Assembly (NCBI GenBank): GCA_902475535.1
Contig: CABRZR010000001.1
Coordinates: forward strand, 186,001-250,000
Reading direction: 5' to 3'
DNA from: QAMH01 sp900556425
GTDB taxonomy: Bacteria > Actinomycetota > Coriobacteriia > Coriobacteriales > QAMH01
DNA: 64,000 bases
Both the position numbers and the translations under genes were made by a program. Below, piece by piece: positions 1 to 8,952 of this stretch. How positions within the stretch are numbered: the stretch's first letter is position 1; each line of letters begins with the position of its first letter. The notes beneath the pieces are model-generated. The model worked only from the letters and a program-made list of their open reading frames with translations. It made no database searches and was not told where the DNA came from.

Positions 1-570
1 CATGCTGCCTTGCGCAAGCGCCTTGAGGATTTGGGGTACGCGGGCATTCCGGACGACAAGTTCGAACAGGTTCACGCTGCGTTTCTCGAACTTGCCGATA
101 GCAAGAAGGAAGTCTACGACGAGGACCTGCATTCGCTCATGGGCGAGCAAGACCGAAACGAAAACGCCATCTACCGTCTCGATGCCGTCCAGATTTCCTG
201 CGGTCAGCCGCTTGTCTCGACGGCAACCGTGACCATTACCGATGAGGCTGGCGAGGTGCACACTGCTTGCGAGATCGGCTCGGGACCCATCGATGCCATG
301 TACTCGGCCATCAACAAGATCGTTCAGGCAGAAAACGACCTCATGGAGTATTCGGTCAAGGCGGTAACGCGTGGTATTGACGCCCTGGGCGAAGTGACGG
401 TGCGCATCATGGATCACGATGGAGCCATTTTCATCGGTCGTGGCAGCGACCGCGACATAACGGTGAGCTCGGGCAAGGCCTACGTCAACGCGCTCAATCG
501 CATGATTGACCAGCAACGCCGCAACGCCCAACGCGCCGAGAGCGGTAGTGACGCCCCAGCGCACATCTAG
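1..570 (+). CDS. leuA: 2-isopropylmalate synthase, C-terminal part (5' truncated by window edge)
   Basis: The reading frame is open from the first base (His-Ala-Ala-Leu...), so the catalytic TIM-barrel half lies outside the window. What remains is the end of the linker and the LeuA allosteric/dimerisation domain. Its hallmarks are visible: GSGPIDAMYSAINKI near residue 96, and RGSDRDITVSSGKAYVNALN near the end. In intact enzymes this domain binds leucine and gives feedback inhibition of the first committed step of leucine synthesis (acetyl-CoA plus 2-oxoisovalerate). A TTG at position 10 could be mistaken for a start, but the frame continues upstream and homology to the family requires more N-terminal sequence. 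No clear terminator follows. Confidence 0.9.
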   Translation, partial: HAALRKRLEDLGYAGIPDDKFEQVHAAFLELADSKKEVYDEDLHSLMGEQDRNENAIYRLDAVQISCGQPLVSTATVTITDEAGEVHTACEIGSGPIDAMYSAINKIVQAENDLMEYSVKAVTRGIDALGEVTVRIMDHDGAIFIGRGSDRDITVSSGKAYVNALNRMIDQQRRNAQRAESGSDAPAHI

Positions 571-605
571 CGACGGCGTCTCGAGCGGGGCCGAAGGTGC
601 CCCCC

Positions 606-717
606 TGTCATTTCGAGTGGAGCAGCCGAAGGCTGCGTAGTCGAGAAATCTCGGTCTTTTATTGCAACGGATGAGATTTCTCCACTCCGGCGCTGCGCGC
701 CTCCGGTCGAAATGACA
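606..717. repeat. Palindromic extragenic element (TGTCATTTCGA...TCGAAATGACA)
   Basis: A 112-bp element bounded by the inverted ends TGTCATTTCGA and TCGAAATGACA, with inner motifs GTCGAGAAATCTC and GAGATTTCTCCACTCCGG. It fills most of the 339-bp gap between leuA and dnaB. The rest of that gap holds only the dnaB ribosome binding site (GAGGAG at 891-896). Related copies, full or partial, occur at 41.3, 43.2, 44.4, 46.5 and 51.6 kb, so this is a dispersed family. An ORF on the minus strand over it is not considered real. Confidence 0.8.
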
Positions 718-909
718 ACGCCACCTTGCCATTCGAGAAAGTTTGAAAATCCGTTTATAAGTGGAAAACTCGGCATTTTCCCCTTGTGACGGCGCTTTGG
801 TCTCCACATCGGGTGTTAATGCGCGCAAATGCGGGCAATCGTGTCTCACCAAACGGGTATGGTGGTCACCCCTGAAAAGGACAACCCAACGAGGAGATGC
901 GAGCGCACC

Positions 910-2301
910 ATGCCAGAGCTTGCCTATACATCGAGTGCTAACAATTCGGTTGAGCGCATCATGCCGCAGGATATCGATGCCGAGAAGGCCGTGCTTGCGG
1001 CCATGCTGCTCGGTCAGGACACAGAGGTCGTCGAGGAAGCGCTCATGAAGCTTTCGGCCAAGGAGTTCTACCGCCCTGCGCACCGCAAGATCTTCGAGGC
1101 CATGGAGGAGCTCTACAACAAGAACGCTCCCATCGATCAGCTTTCCCTGGCCGATCGTCTCAAGACGCGTGGAGACCTCGATGCCGTGGGCGGCAAATCT
1201 TACATCGTCGAGCTCGGCAACAACACCTATGCATTGGCCAACTGGGCTCATCACGCAGACATCGTCAAGCGCGCTGCCATGCTGCGCGACCTCATCGGTG
1301 CCGCCGTACGCATCACCGCGCTCGGTTACGATGCGCCAGACGACCTTGATGAGGTCGTCGAGACATCCGAGAAGCTTCTCTTCGATGTCACCAACAAGCG
1401 CGTTTCCACCAACTTCAAGTCCATGAGCTCGCTCGTGGTCGAGACCTTCAACGAGCTCCAGGAGCTCGCCAACACCAAGAGCCGCTACAATGGCGTGCGC
1501 ACGGGCTTCAAAGACCTCGATGATCTCTTTGGCGGCCTGCGCGGTGGCGACCTCGTCATCCTCGCCGCCCGTCCTTCCGTCGGCAAGACGGCACTCGCGC
1601 TCAACATCGCGAGTCGCGCTGCCCAGCTTGGCACGTCGGTCGCCTTTTTCTCGCTCGAGATGTCAGCCACGCAGCTTGTGCAACGCGTGCTCTCGACCGA
1701 GACGCGCATCAACTCCAAGAAGATGCAAACGGGCCAGATGAGCGGCCAGGACTGGGTCACGCTCGTCAATGCGTCAGATACGCTCTCCAAGCTGCAGCTT
1801 TGGGTCGACGATACCCCGAGCGCCTCCATTCTCGAGGTGCGCGCCAAAGCGCGTCGTCAGCTGCGCAACGTCGAGCCGCAAAAGGGCCTCATCATCGTCG
1901 ACTACCTGCAGCTCATGCAGCCGCAAAACACGCGTACGGAGTCCCGTCAGGTAGAGATCGCGGAGATTTCCCGTGGCCTCAAGATTCTCGCGAAGGAGAT
2001 GGACATGCCCATCATCGCGCTCTCGCAGCTTTCCCGTGCTGTCGAGTCGCGTCAAGGCAAGCGTCCCATTCTCTCCGACTTGCGCGAATCCGGCGCCATC
2101 GAGCAAGACGCCGATATCGTCATGTTCCTTGACCGCTCATTGTCCGAGAAAGAGGCCGAGCAGGAGGATCGCCCGCCGCTCAACACGGCAGACGTCATCG
2201 TGGCCAAGCACCGCAATGGTCCCATCGGCACCGTGAGCCTGGCATTCCAGAGCGAGTTCACGCGCTTCGATAACCTCGCTCGCCCGGATGACAGGTACTA
2301 G
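910..2301 (+). CDS. dnaB: Replicative DNA helicase DnaB
   Basis: A 463-residue protein of normal DnaB length. The N-terminal domain starts with PQDIDAEKAVLAAML, the usual DnaB start. A RecA-like C-terminal ATPase follows, with Walker A ARPSVGKTA near residues 220-228, Walker B LIIVDYLQLM, and the ALSQLSR and SDLRESGAIEQDADIV motifs. It unwinds DNA 5'-3' at the replication fork as a hexamer. The frame is open upstream to 829, but ATG 910 is preferred because family similarity begins there and GAGGAG lies 13 nt upstream. No intein is seen. In many bacteria dnaB follows rplI; here rplI is about 21 kb away, so that linkage is broken. Confidence 0.97.
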   Translation: MPELAYTSSANNSVERIMPQDIDAEKAVLAAMLLGQDTEVVEEALMKLSAKEFYRPAHRKIFEAMEELYNKNAPIDQLSLADRLKTRGDLDAVGGKSYIVELGNNTYALANWAHHADIVKRAAMLRDLIGAAVRITALGYDAPDDLDEVVETSEKLLFDVTNKRVSTNFKSMSSLVVETFNELQELANTKSRYNGVRTGFKDLDDLFGGLRGGDLVILAARPSVGKTALALNIASRAAQLGTSVAFFSLEMSATQLVQRVLSTETRINSKKMQTGQMSGQDWVTLVNASDTLSKLQLWVDDTPSASILEVRAKARRQLRNVEPQKGLIIVDYLQLMQPQNTRTESRQVEIAEISRGLKILAKEMDMPIIALSQLSRAVESRQGKRPILSDLRESGAIEQDADIVMFLDRSLSEKEAEQEDRPPLNTADVIVAKHRNGPIGTVSLAFQSEFTRFDNLARPDDRY

Positions 2302-2406
2302 GGCGGCTCTCTCGCATTCCCCTCGAATCCTCCGCGTATAGTCCTTCACATTCGATACAATGATGTTTCGCGCGAACGCGCTGAGCCTCTCATTAAGGAG
2401 AACCAC

Positions 2407-3687
2407 ATGTCAGGCACTATATTAGTTGGGACCCAGTGGGGCGACGAGGGCAAGGGCAAGGTCACAGACCTGCTTGCTTCCGATTACGATTACGTCGTCC
2501 GCTTCCAGGGCGGAAACAACGCCGGTCACACCGTCATCTACGGAGACACCAAACTCGCCTTGCACCTTATTCCATCGGGCATCATGTACGAGAGCGTGAC
2601 GCCGCTCATCGGCAATGGCTGCGTTGTCGACCCCAAGGTGCTTTGCGATGAGATGGCCGGGCTCGAGGAGCAGGGCATCTCCACGGAGCGTCTCCTCATC
2701 AGCAGCAACGCGCACGTCATCATGCCCTACCATCGCGTCCTCGACGGTGCCACCGAAGCCCGTCTGGGTGCCAACAAGATTGGCACGACCAAGCGCGGCA
2801 TCGGCCCGTGCTACCAGGACAAGTATGCACGCATCGGCATTCGCATCCAGGACTTGCTCGACAAGAAGATCCTGCGCGAGAAGCTCGAGACGGCACTCGC
2901 CATCAAGAACGACATCCTGCAAAACGTCTACGACATGCCCACGTTCACCGTCGATGAGATCCTGGACGAGTACCTTGGCTATGCGGACATGATTCGCAAG
3001 CATGTCGTCGACGCGAGCCAGCTGCTCAACTCCGAGCTACGCGCTGGCAAGTCGGTGCTCTTCGAGGGCGCGCAAGCCACGCAGCTCGACATCGACCACG
3101 GCACCTACCCCTTCGTCACCTCGAGCAACTGCACGGCAGGCGGCGCCATGACGGGCACGGGCGTGGGGCCCACGCGTATCGACCGCGTTCTCGGCATCGC
3201 CAAGGCGTACATGACGCGTGTCGGCAGCGGCCCGTTTCCCACGGAGCTCTTCGATGAGTACGGCAAGACTCTGGGCGAGGCTGGCCACGAGGTCGGCGTC
3301 ACCACGGGACGCAAGCGTCGCTGCGGTTGGTACGACGCCGTCATCATCCGCTACGCCGCCGACGTCAACGGTCTCACCGACATCGCGCTCACCAAGCTCG
3401 ACGTGCTCGGTGCCGTCGACAAGATCCAGATCTGCACGGCCTACGAGGCTGACGGCGTTGTCTACGAAAACGTCCCGAGCCAGCAGACGGCCTTCCATCA
3501 TGCCAAGCCCATCTACGAGGAGATGCCCAGCTGGCAGTGCGATATCTCCGCCTGCCGCACCTACGAGGAGCTTCCGCAGGAGGCCCGCGATTACGTCGAG
3601 CGCCTCGAGGAGCTCGCGGGCGTTCCCATCAGCATCGTCACGGTTGGCCCCGATCGCGATCAGACCATCATGAGAGGATGGAACTAA
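2407..3687 (+). CDS. purA: Adenylosuccinate synthetase
   Basis: A 426-residue enzyme of the usual length. It makes adenylosuccinate from IMP, aspartate and GTP, the first step from IMP to AMP. The N-terminal GTQWGDEGKGK loop with catalytic Asp13, and GGNNAGHT with His41, are intact, as are the IGTTKRGIGP IMP-binding segment and TTGRKRRCGWYD towards the C-terminus. AAGGAG sits just upstream of the ATG. It begins a purine block, with purD starting one base after its stop codon. Confidence 0.98.
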   Translation: MSGTILVGTQWGDEGKGKVTDLLASDYDYVVRFQGGNNAGHTVIYGDTKLALHLIPSGIMYESVTPLIGNGCVVDPKVLCDEMAGLEEQGISTERLLISSNAHVIMPYHRVLDGATEARLGANKIGTTKRGIGPCYQDKYARIGIRIQDLLDKKILREKLETALAIKNDILQNVYDMPTFTVDEILDEYLGYADMIRKHVVDASQLLNSELRAGKSVLFEGAQATQLDIDHGTYPFVTSSNCTAGGAMTGTGVGPTRIDRVLGIAKAYMTRVGSGPFPTELFDEYGKTLGEAGHEVGVTTGRKRRCGWYDAVIIRYAADVNGLTDIALTKLDVLGAVDKIQICTAYEADGVVYENVPSQQTAFHHAKPIYEEMPSWQCDISACRTYEELPQEARDYVERLEELAGVPISIVTVGPDRDQTIMRGWN

Positions 3688-3688
3688 C

Positions 3689-4972
3689 ATGAATATCCTG
3701 CTTTTGGGAAGCGGCGGGCGCGAGTGCGCCATCGCCACGGCGCTCGTCGAGTCGCCCAAGTGCGATCAGCTCTTCATCGCACCTGGCAACGGCGGAACGG
3801 CAGAGCTCGGCACTAACGTTGACCTCGACATTGAGGACGGTCAGGCCGTCGTCGACTTCGCCCGCGCCAATGGTTGCGAGCTCGTGGTCATCGGCCCGGA
3901 GGCCCCGCTTGTCGCCGGTGTCGCCGATGCCGTGCGCGGGGCTGGCATCGATTGCTTTGGCCCCGGTGCCGCGGGTGCGCGTCTCGAAGGCTCCAAGGAT
4001 TTCTCCAAGAGTCTCATGATGAAGTACGATCTGCCCACGGCGGCCTATGGCACCTTCACGGATTGCGATTCCGCGTTGGCCTATCTCAACGAGCATGGCG
4101 CTCCCATCGTCGTCAAGGCCGACGGCTTGGCGGCGGGCAAGGGCGTTACGGTTGCGCTCACCAAGGAGGAGGCCGATGAAGCCATTTGCGAGTGCTTTGA
4201 CGGTCGCTTTGGCGAGGCGGGCTCCACGGTCGTCATCGAGGAGATGATGACCGGCCCCGAGTGCTCCATGCTCGCCTTTACCGATGGCATCACCGTGCTT
4301 CCCATGGCTCCCTCGCAGGATCACAAGCGTGCCTACGAGAACGACGAGGGCCCCAATACGGGCGGCATGGGCGTGTATTCGCCGGTGCCCATCGTCACTG
4401 ATGAGGAGCATGCGACCATGATCGACATCATGGAGCGTGCCGTCGCCGGTCTGCGCGAGGAGGACATCGACTATCGAGGCGTCCTCTATGGCGGTTTCAT
4501 GCTTACGCCGGAAGGCCCCAAACTGCTCGAGTTCAACGCACGCTTTGGCGACCCGGAGACGCAGGTCGTCCTGCCGCGTCTCGAGACCGACCTGGTCGAT
4601 GTCATGGTCGCGACTGCCCAGCAGCGCCTGAGTGAGGCCGAGCTTTCCTGGCGCCCCGAGTGGGCCGTGAGCGTCGTGCTCGCGAGCGAGGGCTACCCTG
4701 GCGATTACGAGAAGGGCCGCGAGATCACGGGCATCGACGAGGCCAACGCGTTGCCGGGCGTGCACGTCTACCATGCCGGCACCAAGGCCGTCGATGGCAA
4801 GGTCTACACCAACGGAGGCCGCGTCCTCAATGTCACCGCACTCGGTGATACCTTCGAGGCCGCGCGCGACCGCGCCTACGAGGCCTGCGACCTCATCAAC
4901 TGGGACGGCAAGTTCATGCGTCGCGACATCGGCGCCCGTGCCATGAGGGGCCGCAGCGCATGGGAGAGCTAA
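3689..4972 (+). CDS. purD: Phosphoribosylamine-glycine ligase (GAR synthetase)
   Basis: A 427-residue ATP-grasp enzyme that joins glycine to phosphoribosylamine, the second step of de novo purine synthesis. The N-domain begins with LLLGSGGRECAIA. The ATP-grasp part shows IVVKADGLAAGKGV, and the metal-binding region shows LLEFNARFGDPETQ. The start is one base after purA stops, with GAGAGGA inside the purA end as ribosome binding site. Its last 13 bases overlap the next gene, which points to one transcript. Confidence 0.97.
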   Translation: MNILLLGSGGRECAIATALVESPKCDQLFIAPGNGGTAELGTNVDLDIEDGQAVVDFARANGCELVVIGPEAPLVAGVADAVRGAGIDCFGPGAAGARLEGSKDFSKSLMMKYDLPTAAYGTFTDCDSALAYLNEHGAPIVVKADGLAAGKGVTVALTKEEADEAICECFDGRFGEAGSTVVIEEMMTGPECSMLAFTDGITVLPMAPSQDHKRAYENDEGPNTGGMGVYSPVPIVTDEEHATMIDIMERAVAGLREEDIDYRGVLYGGFMLTPEGPKLLEFNARFGDPETQVVLPRLETDLVDVMVATAQQRLSEAELSWRPEWAVSVVLASEGYPGDYEKGREITGIDEANALPGVHVYHAGTKAVDGKVYTNGGRVLNVTALGDTFEAARDRAYEACDLINWDGKFMRRDIGARAMRGRSAWES

Positions 4973-5529
4973 TCGAGCACTTCGAGGATCCCGCGATCAG
5001 CGAGAAGATCCTCAGTTCCGTGCGCAGCTTCGAGGGACGCCTGGTCAAGATCGATTCCGTCGACATCGAGCTGCCCAACGGGCACAAGACGCAGCACGAG
5101 GTCATTCGTCACCCTGGCGCGGTGTGCGTCATCGCGCTCGATGACCAGGGCCGTGTGCTCATCGTGCGTCAGTACCGCACGGCGCTCGAGCGCGTGACTA
5201 TCGAGGTTCCCGCAGGCAAGATCGACCCCGGCGAGGATCCCGAGGACGCCGTGCGCCGCGAGCTCGCGGAGGAGACGGGCTATGCAGCAGGGCAAATCCG
5301 CCGTCTTGCCTCCATTGCCGTGGCCGTGGGGTATAGCGACGAGATCATCCATCTGTACATGGCAACCGATTTGACGCCGGGCTCGGCCCATCCGGATGAT
5401 GACGAGTTCGTCGTCGCCGAGTGGGTGAGCATCGAGTCGCTCATCGACTCCGTCCTCGACGGTCGCATCGAGGACTCCAAGACCGTCATCGCGGCGCTCA
5501 TATGCGATGCGCTGCGCCATAGAATGTAG
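4960..5529 (+). CDS. NUDIX hydrolase, ADP-ribose pyrophosphatase type
   Basis: A 189-residue protein with a complete NUDIX box at about residues 86-108 (GKIDPGED...RREL.EETGY), the Mg2+-binding catalytic helix-loop. The preceding VRQYRTALERVTIEVPAG segment is typical of the ADP-ribose pyrophosphatase (NudF) subgroup, which cleaves ADP-ribose to AMP and ribose-5-phosphate. The gene overlaps purD, and AGGGG lies before its ATG. Placement among purine genes suggests nucleotide salvage or housekeeping. The substrate is inferred from subgroup resemblance only. Confidence 0.88.
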   Translation: MGELIEHFEDPAISEKILSSVRSFEGRLVKIDSVDIELPNGHKTQHEVIRHPGAVCVIALDDQGRVLIVRQYRTALERVTIEVPAGKIDPGEDPEDAVRRELAEETGYAAGQIRRLASIAVAVGYSDEIIHLYMATDLTPGSAHPDDDEFVVAEWVSIESLIDSVLDGRIEDSKTVIAALICDALRHRM

Positions 5530-5579
5530 AGCTCCGCAGAGAACAGGCGTCTGTGCGGTTGCACGAGTGAGGAGAAGAG

Positions 5580-6044
5580 ATGTCCGCAGAAAAACCGCTG
5601 GTAGGAATCATTCTGGGCTCCAAATCGGATGCCCCGGATTTCGAGGGTTGCAAGGAGATGCTCGAGAAGTTCGGCGTGCCCTACGAGTTCGTCATTCACT
5701 CTGCGCATCGTAATCCCGATGATGTGCGTGACTGGGCGACAAGCGCCGAGGAGCGCGGTCTCAAGGTCATCATCGCCGGCGCTGGCAAGGCCGCAGCGCT
5801 CGGTGGTGTCGTGGCATCGCATACGCCGCTGCCCGTCATTGCCGTGCCCATGAAGACGAGCGACCTGGGCGGCATGGACTCCTTGCTCTCCACGGTGCAG
5901 ATGCCCACGGGCGTACCCCTGGCCTGCGTCGCCATCAACGGCACCAAGAACGCCGCGATCCTCGCGACGGAGATTCTCGGCGTCGCGGTGCCCGAGTACC
6001 GCAAGGCCATCATCGAGTACAAACGCGAGCTCGCCGGCAAGTAG
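5580..6044 (+). CDS. purE: N5-carboxyaminoimidazole ribonucleotide mutase, PurE
   Basis: A 154-residue PurE of class I size. The substrate-binding GSKSDAPDFEGC segment near the N-terminus, SAHRNPDDV with the conserved His, and GAGKAAALGGVVASHT are all present, followed by PVIAVPMKT and the glycine-rich GGMDSLLSTVQMP. It rearranges N5-CAIR to CAIR in purine synthesis. A strong GAGGAG ribosome binding site precedes the ATG. No purK is seen in the window. It closes the purA-purD-NUDIX-purE block; a surface-protein gene starts 25 bp later. Confidence 0.96.
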   Translation: MSAEKPLVGIILGSKSDAPDFEGCKEMLEKFGVPYEFVIHSAHRNPDDVRDWATSAEERGLKVIIAGAGKAAALGGVVASHTPLPVIAVPMKTSDLGGMDSLLSTVQMPTGVPLACVAINGTKNAAILATEILGVAVPEYRKAIIEYKRELAGK

Positions 6045-6069
6045 ACGCGCCATCGAGAAGGGACCGCCC

Positions 6070-7485
6070 ATGCTCGCCATCATACGTACTCGCTTCCTGC
6101 TCGTCGTCCTCTCGTTCGCCTTTGCAACGGCTATGGCGTTGCCGGGCATAACTGCGGTTCCGCAGGCGCAGGCCGTAGAGGAGCCGTTGATTGCCCAGGC
6201 CACGGTTATGGAAACGCAGTCGATGCATCGCCTATACAACCCCAATTCGGGCGAGCATTTCTACACGACGAGCGAGATCGAACGGGACTATCTTATTGGC
6301 GTTGGCTGGAATTACGAAGACCGCGGCTGGACAGCGCCTGTTTCGGGTGATCCCGTCTACCGTCTCTATAATTCGTATGCGGGCGAGCATCACTACACCC
6401 TCGAATCGTACGAACGCGATTTTCTTGTTGAGATAGGCTGGAGCGATGAGGGCATTGGCTGGTATTCCGATGTGAACGAGGCTGTACCGCTTTACCGCGT
6501 TTACAACCCAAATGCATTCTCGAACAATCACCATTACACGACAAGCCCGGTCGAGCGTGATTACCTATTGGATCTCGGGTGGTTTGACGAAGGAGAGGGG
6601 TGGTATGGTGTCAATCCAGATAATCCGCCCGTACAGTACGATTACGAGATCAAAGAGCTCAGCGCTTTTGGCGCGTATACCGATTCCGATATCGCGCTCT
6701 ACGTCAGGACCGACAATCCCGAGGACAACTTCTCCATTGCCTGCGATACGGCGCATGTGAATGGTGTATCGACCGCATACTACGACGACGTGCACATCAG
6801 GGATACGGACAATGTTCGCTATCAAATGCAGCCTTTGGCAAGTGGCAATGGGTATATCGCGGTCATAAATGTTGAGGATCCGGGTACGCATGAGTTCTAT
6901 GTGAAAGAGTGGGCGAAGAACGCCGACGGAACCGAGAACTTCAACAAGAGCTATAGACGCGGCAAATCGCTTACGCTCACGGTAAATGATTACGAGTCGT
7001 ACCAGGATATGTGGATGGAGGACATGATACGCAAGTATTGCAGCGAGCCGGGCATGACGCAGCTTGATAAGATGTCGGCGCTCTGCATCGCCTTCGAGGG
7101 AGGAACCTTCGCTTACACGACAGAGTTCAAAGAGAAGTATCCCAATGCCAAGTGCTTCGAAGACACACCTCTGTTCAAGTACAGGCCCAACGACATGTAT
7201 AAGGAAGATGGCGGTTATCTTAACTTTGTTAGGCAGGAGGCGCCTTATTTCGTGACCCATTGCTGGGACTCGTATGTCTCGCCGGCCGTTCTCTACAAAT
7301 TTGCAGAGAAACTTGGCTTCACCGATATCGAGAACCTGTATGGGAAGTATCCATATGGTTCGGATGGTTGGACGCAGTATCATTGGTACGTACAGATTAA
7401 TTACGAGGGGAATCAATATCTTTTCGGCGCGTGTCCCCCCTCCAGCACTAATTACGTGCGTGATATCGATTATCTGAACATCTAG
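6070..7485 (+). CDS. Secreted DUF5648 protein with transglutaminase-like C-terminal domain
   Basis: This 471-residue protein has an N-terminal signal peptide (to about residue 36, after AQA). Three DUF5648 units follow (about 52-178), seen as MHRLYNPNSGEHFYT, VYRLYNSYAGEHHYT and PLYRVYNPNAFSNNHHYTT. Residues ~185-300 look beta-rich and Ig-like. The C-terminal ~165 residues resemble a transglutaminase-like fold: an invariant-looking Cys in THCWDSY (Cys398) precedes His438 in QYHWYVQINYEGNQYLFGA, the spacing and surroundings expected of the Cys-His pair. The third acid is not assigned. Unlike most paralogues here, the DUF5648 module is N-terminal. The 3' part is more AT-rich than its neighbours. 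The enzymatic call is inference; export and DUF5648 are clear. Confidence 0.75.
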   Translation: MLAIIRTRFLLVVLSFAFATAMALPGITAVPQAQAVEEPLIAQATVMETQSMHRLYNPNSGEHFYTTSEIERDYLIGVGWNYEDRGWTAPVSGDPVYRLYNSYAGEHHYTLESYERDFLVEIGWSDEGIGWYSDVNEAVPLYRVYNPNAFSNNHHYTTSPVERDYLLDLGWFDEGEGWYGVNPDNPPVQYDYEIKELSAFGAYTDSDIALYVRTDNPEDNFSIACDTAHVNGVSTAYYDDVHIRDTDNVRYQMQPLASGNGYIAVINVEDPGTHEFYVKEWAKNADGTENFNKSYRRGKSLTLTVNDYESYQDMWMEDMIRKYCSEPGMTQLDKMSALCIAFEGGTFAYTTEFKEKYPNAKCFEDTPLFKYRPNDMYKEDGGYLNFVRQEAPYFVTHCWDSYVSPAVLYKFAEKLGFTDIENLYGKYPYGSDGWTQYHWYVQINYEGNQYLFGACPPSSTNYVRDIDYLNI

Positions 7486-7577
7486 TATCGGGTGTCAATA
7501 AAAGCTACCAGACAAAAGTTGCCGTGACAATTTTGCATCAAGGTCGTCGGCCACTAATCGCGAAATCCGTCGCGCCG

Positions 7578-7613
7578 CTCTCCATCGGCTGGCGCGACGA
7601 AGGTGTTGGCTAG
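7578..7613 (+). pseudogene. Remnant of a DUF5648 C-terminal end
   Basis: In one frame the bases read LSIGWRDEGVG followed by a stop. This matches the closing sequence of the DUF5648 units elsewhere in the window (SIGW-DEG-GW). No open frame connects it to the upstream gene, which already ended at 7485. It looks like the decayed tail of a former DUF5648 gene, perhaps of the preceding gene before its present C-terminal domain was acquired. The match is short, so confidence is moderate. Confidence 0.5.
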
Positions 7614-7624
7614 CCCATCGCACA

Positions 7625-8728
7625 TCATCCGCGATCGAGCATGAACTCGCGGAAAAACGGCATATCAAAACCGACAACGCCACGACGACGCTCACCGATG
7701 ATACCGGTTTCCAGAAGCCGCCGCCTGTACTGGGCAACCTGTGAAGATGACCATTGTAGTCGGCTCGTTATGTCTGCAATCGTACTTTCCTCGGAGTCTT
7801 CGAGCATGGCTTCGAGAAAGAGGATATCGCTTGGCGAAAGTTCGCGGTAGGTTGCCTCGAAGATGCGTGTGCGCATGTCCTCTCGCGCAAGGAACACGCC
7901 GCGCTCGAAGTCTTCCGAGGTTATATCCGCCTTTTCGGGGTGCTCCTCCCATGCGCGAAAGCCGATGAGCTGCAGCATGAACGGAAAGCCCCCGATGGCC
8001 TGCACGGCTGGTTTCAGGTTTGCGCCCGAGGAGCTTCTGCCACCTTCTTCGATTGTCTTACGCAGTGCATCCTCTATCTCGAAATCCTCGATGCGGCCGA
8101 GGTGCACCATCTCGGCACGGCGCAGGAACGAGACGGTCTTGTTGCTGATGAGTGATGAGACGTTGCCGGGGAGGCCGGCCATGAGAAGAGCGACCTTGCG
8201 GTTTTCACGTACGAAATGCTGGTAGATTGCCGCAAGCTGCACCATTTCGTCGAGGGTTGGGTCGAGCTCATCTACGGTTATCAGCAAGCCCGAGCCGTGC
8301 GATTCGAGAAGGTCAAGAATGTCTTCCATTCGGGAGCGCCAATTGTTTATCTCGCTGTCGACGTGCTCGATCTCGATGTCGATGATCTGTGGTATGCCCA
8401 CGCTACTGATATGCGACCGAGTGGGTGCGTCAAGAAGATGCGCTGCGCCCCTGCGTGCACGCACCTCAATGTCATCAAGCATGCCTGCCATGGCCGTGAC
8501 ACTTGCGGGTATCCATCCTGCTTGGGCGGCACGGTCTGACAGAATGGCAAGTAGCGTCGTCTTGCCCGTTCCACGAGCGCCGGAGATGATGGTCGTAAGT
8601 TCTGGTCGCCGCCGACTCGCCTCGAATGCTCGTGTTATGCGGTCTATGATGGCGGATCGTCCTGCAAGTCGTGTAGGAACTTCGCCAAATGAGGGAGTGA
8701 AAGGATTTTCCAGGGTGCACATAGTCAA
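7625..8728 (-). CDS. AAA+ ATPase (ORC/CDC6- or AAA_16-like)
   Basis: A 367-residue protein with Walker A GARGTGKT (residues 50-57), Walker B LLITVDELD (to 156), and a probable sensor region (VALLMAGLPG). The C-terminal ~100 residues look like a winged-helix domain (LSPSDILFLEAMLED onwards, then SSQVAQYRRRLLETGII). This is the layout of orphan archaeal-type ORC/CDC6-like ATPases common in actinobacteria, often of unknown role and sometimes linked to mobile elements or stress. It is the only large gene on the minus strand in this part of the window. ATG at 8728 or 8722 could be the start. A 10-bp-periodic repeat lies immediately upstream. Confidence 0.85.
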   Translation of the reverse strand: MTMCTLENPFTPSFGEVPTRLAGRSAIIDRITRAFEASRRRPELTTIISGARGTGKTTLLAILSDRAAQAGWIPASVTAMAGMLDDIEVRARRGAAHLLDAPTRSHISSVGIPQIIDIEIEHVDSEINNWRSRMEDILDLLESHGSGLLITVDELDPTLDEMVQLAAIYQHFVRENRKVALLMAGLPGNVSSLISNKTVSFLRRAEMVHLGRIEDFEIEDALRKTIEEGGRSSSGANLKPAVQAIGGFPFMLQLIGFRAWEEHPEKADITSEDFERGVFLAREDMRTRIFEATYRELSPSDILFLEAMLEDSEESTIADITSRLQWSSSQVAQYRRRLLETGIIGERRRGVVGFDMPFFREFMLDRG

Positions 8729-8730
8729 CC

Positions 8731-8767
8731 TCTAAGTAGTTCTAAGTTCTTCTAAGTTCTTCTAACC
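8731..8767. promoter_or_regulatory. Four tandem TCTAAG motifs at exact 10-bp spacing
   Basis: TCTAAG begins at 8731, 8741 and 8751, with TCTAAC at 8761, directly before the start of the minus-strand AAA ATPase. The 10-bp period matches one helical turn, as expected for cooperative binding of a protein on one DNA face. It may be an autoregulatory operator or part of the 5' leader. Function is inferred from position only. Confidence 0.45.
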
Positions 8768-8952
8768 AACAAGGTCAACTTGCTATCCTCGGCATCCTTT
8801 TCCTTCATGTCCTCTTCACATCCACAGGTGCTCTACCTTTGGTTTCACAGATTCTTCACATTTCCTTGCGTCTTTGTCGGGGCTTCGGCTAGGGTTTTAA
8901 GCCGTTGCAACGCGAAATGATGCACATTCGAACTACGAACACGGAAAGAGTC

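Noticed and set aside
829..909. Longer DnaB with 27 extra N-terminal residues
   Set aside because: The extension has no match to the family and no ribosome binding site before 829, whereas GAGGAG precedes ATG 910.
3668..4774. Long minus-strand ORFs opposite purD and other GC-rich genes
   Set aside because: They are mirror frames of well-recognised genes and show no domain or ribosome binding site.
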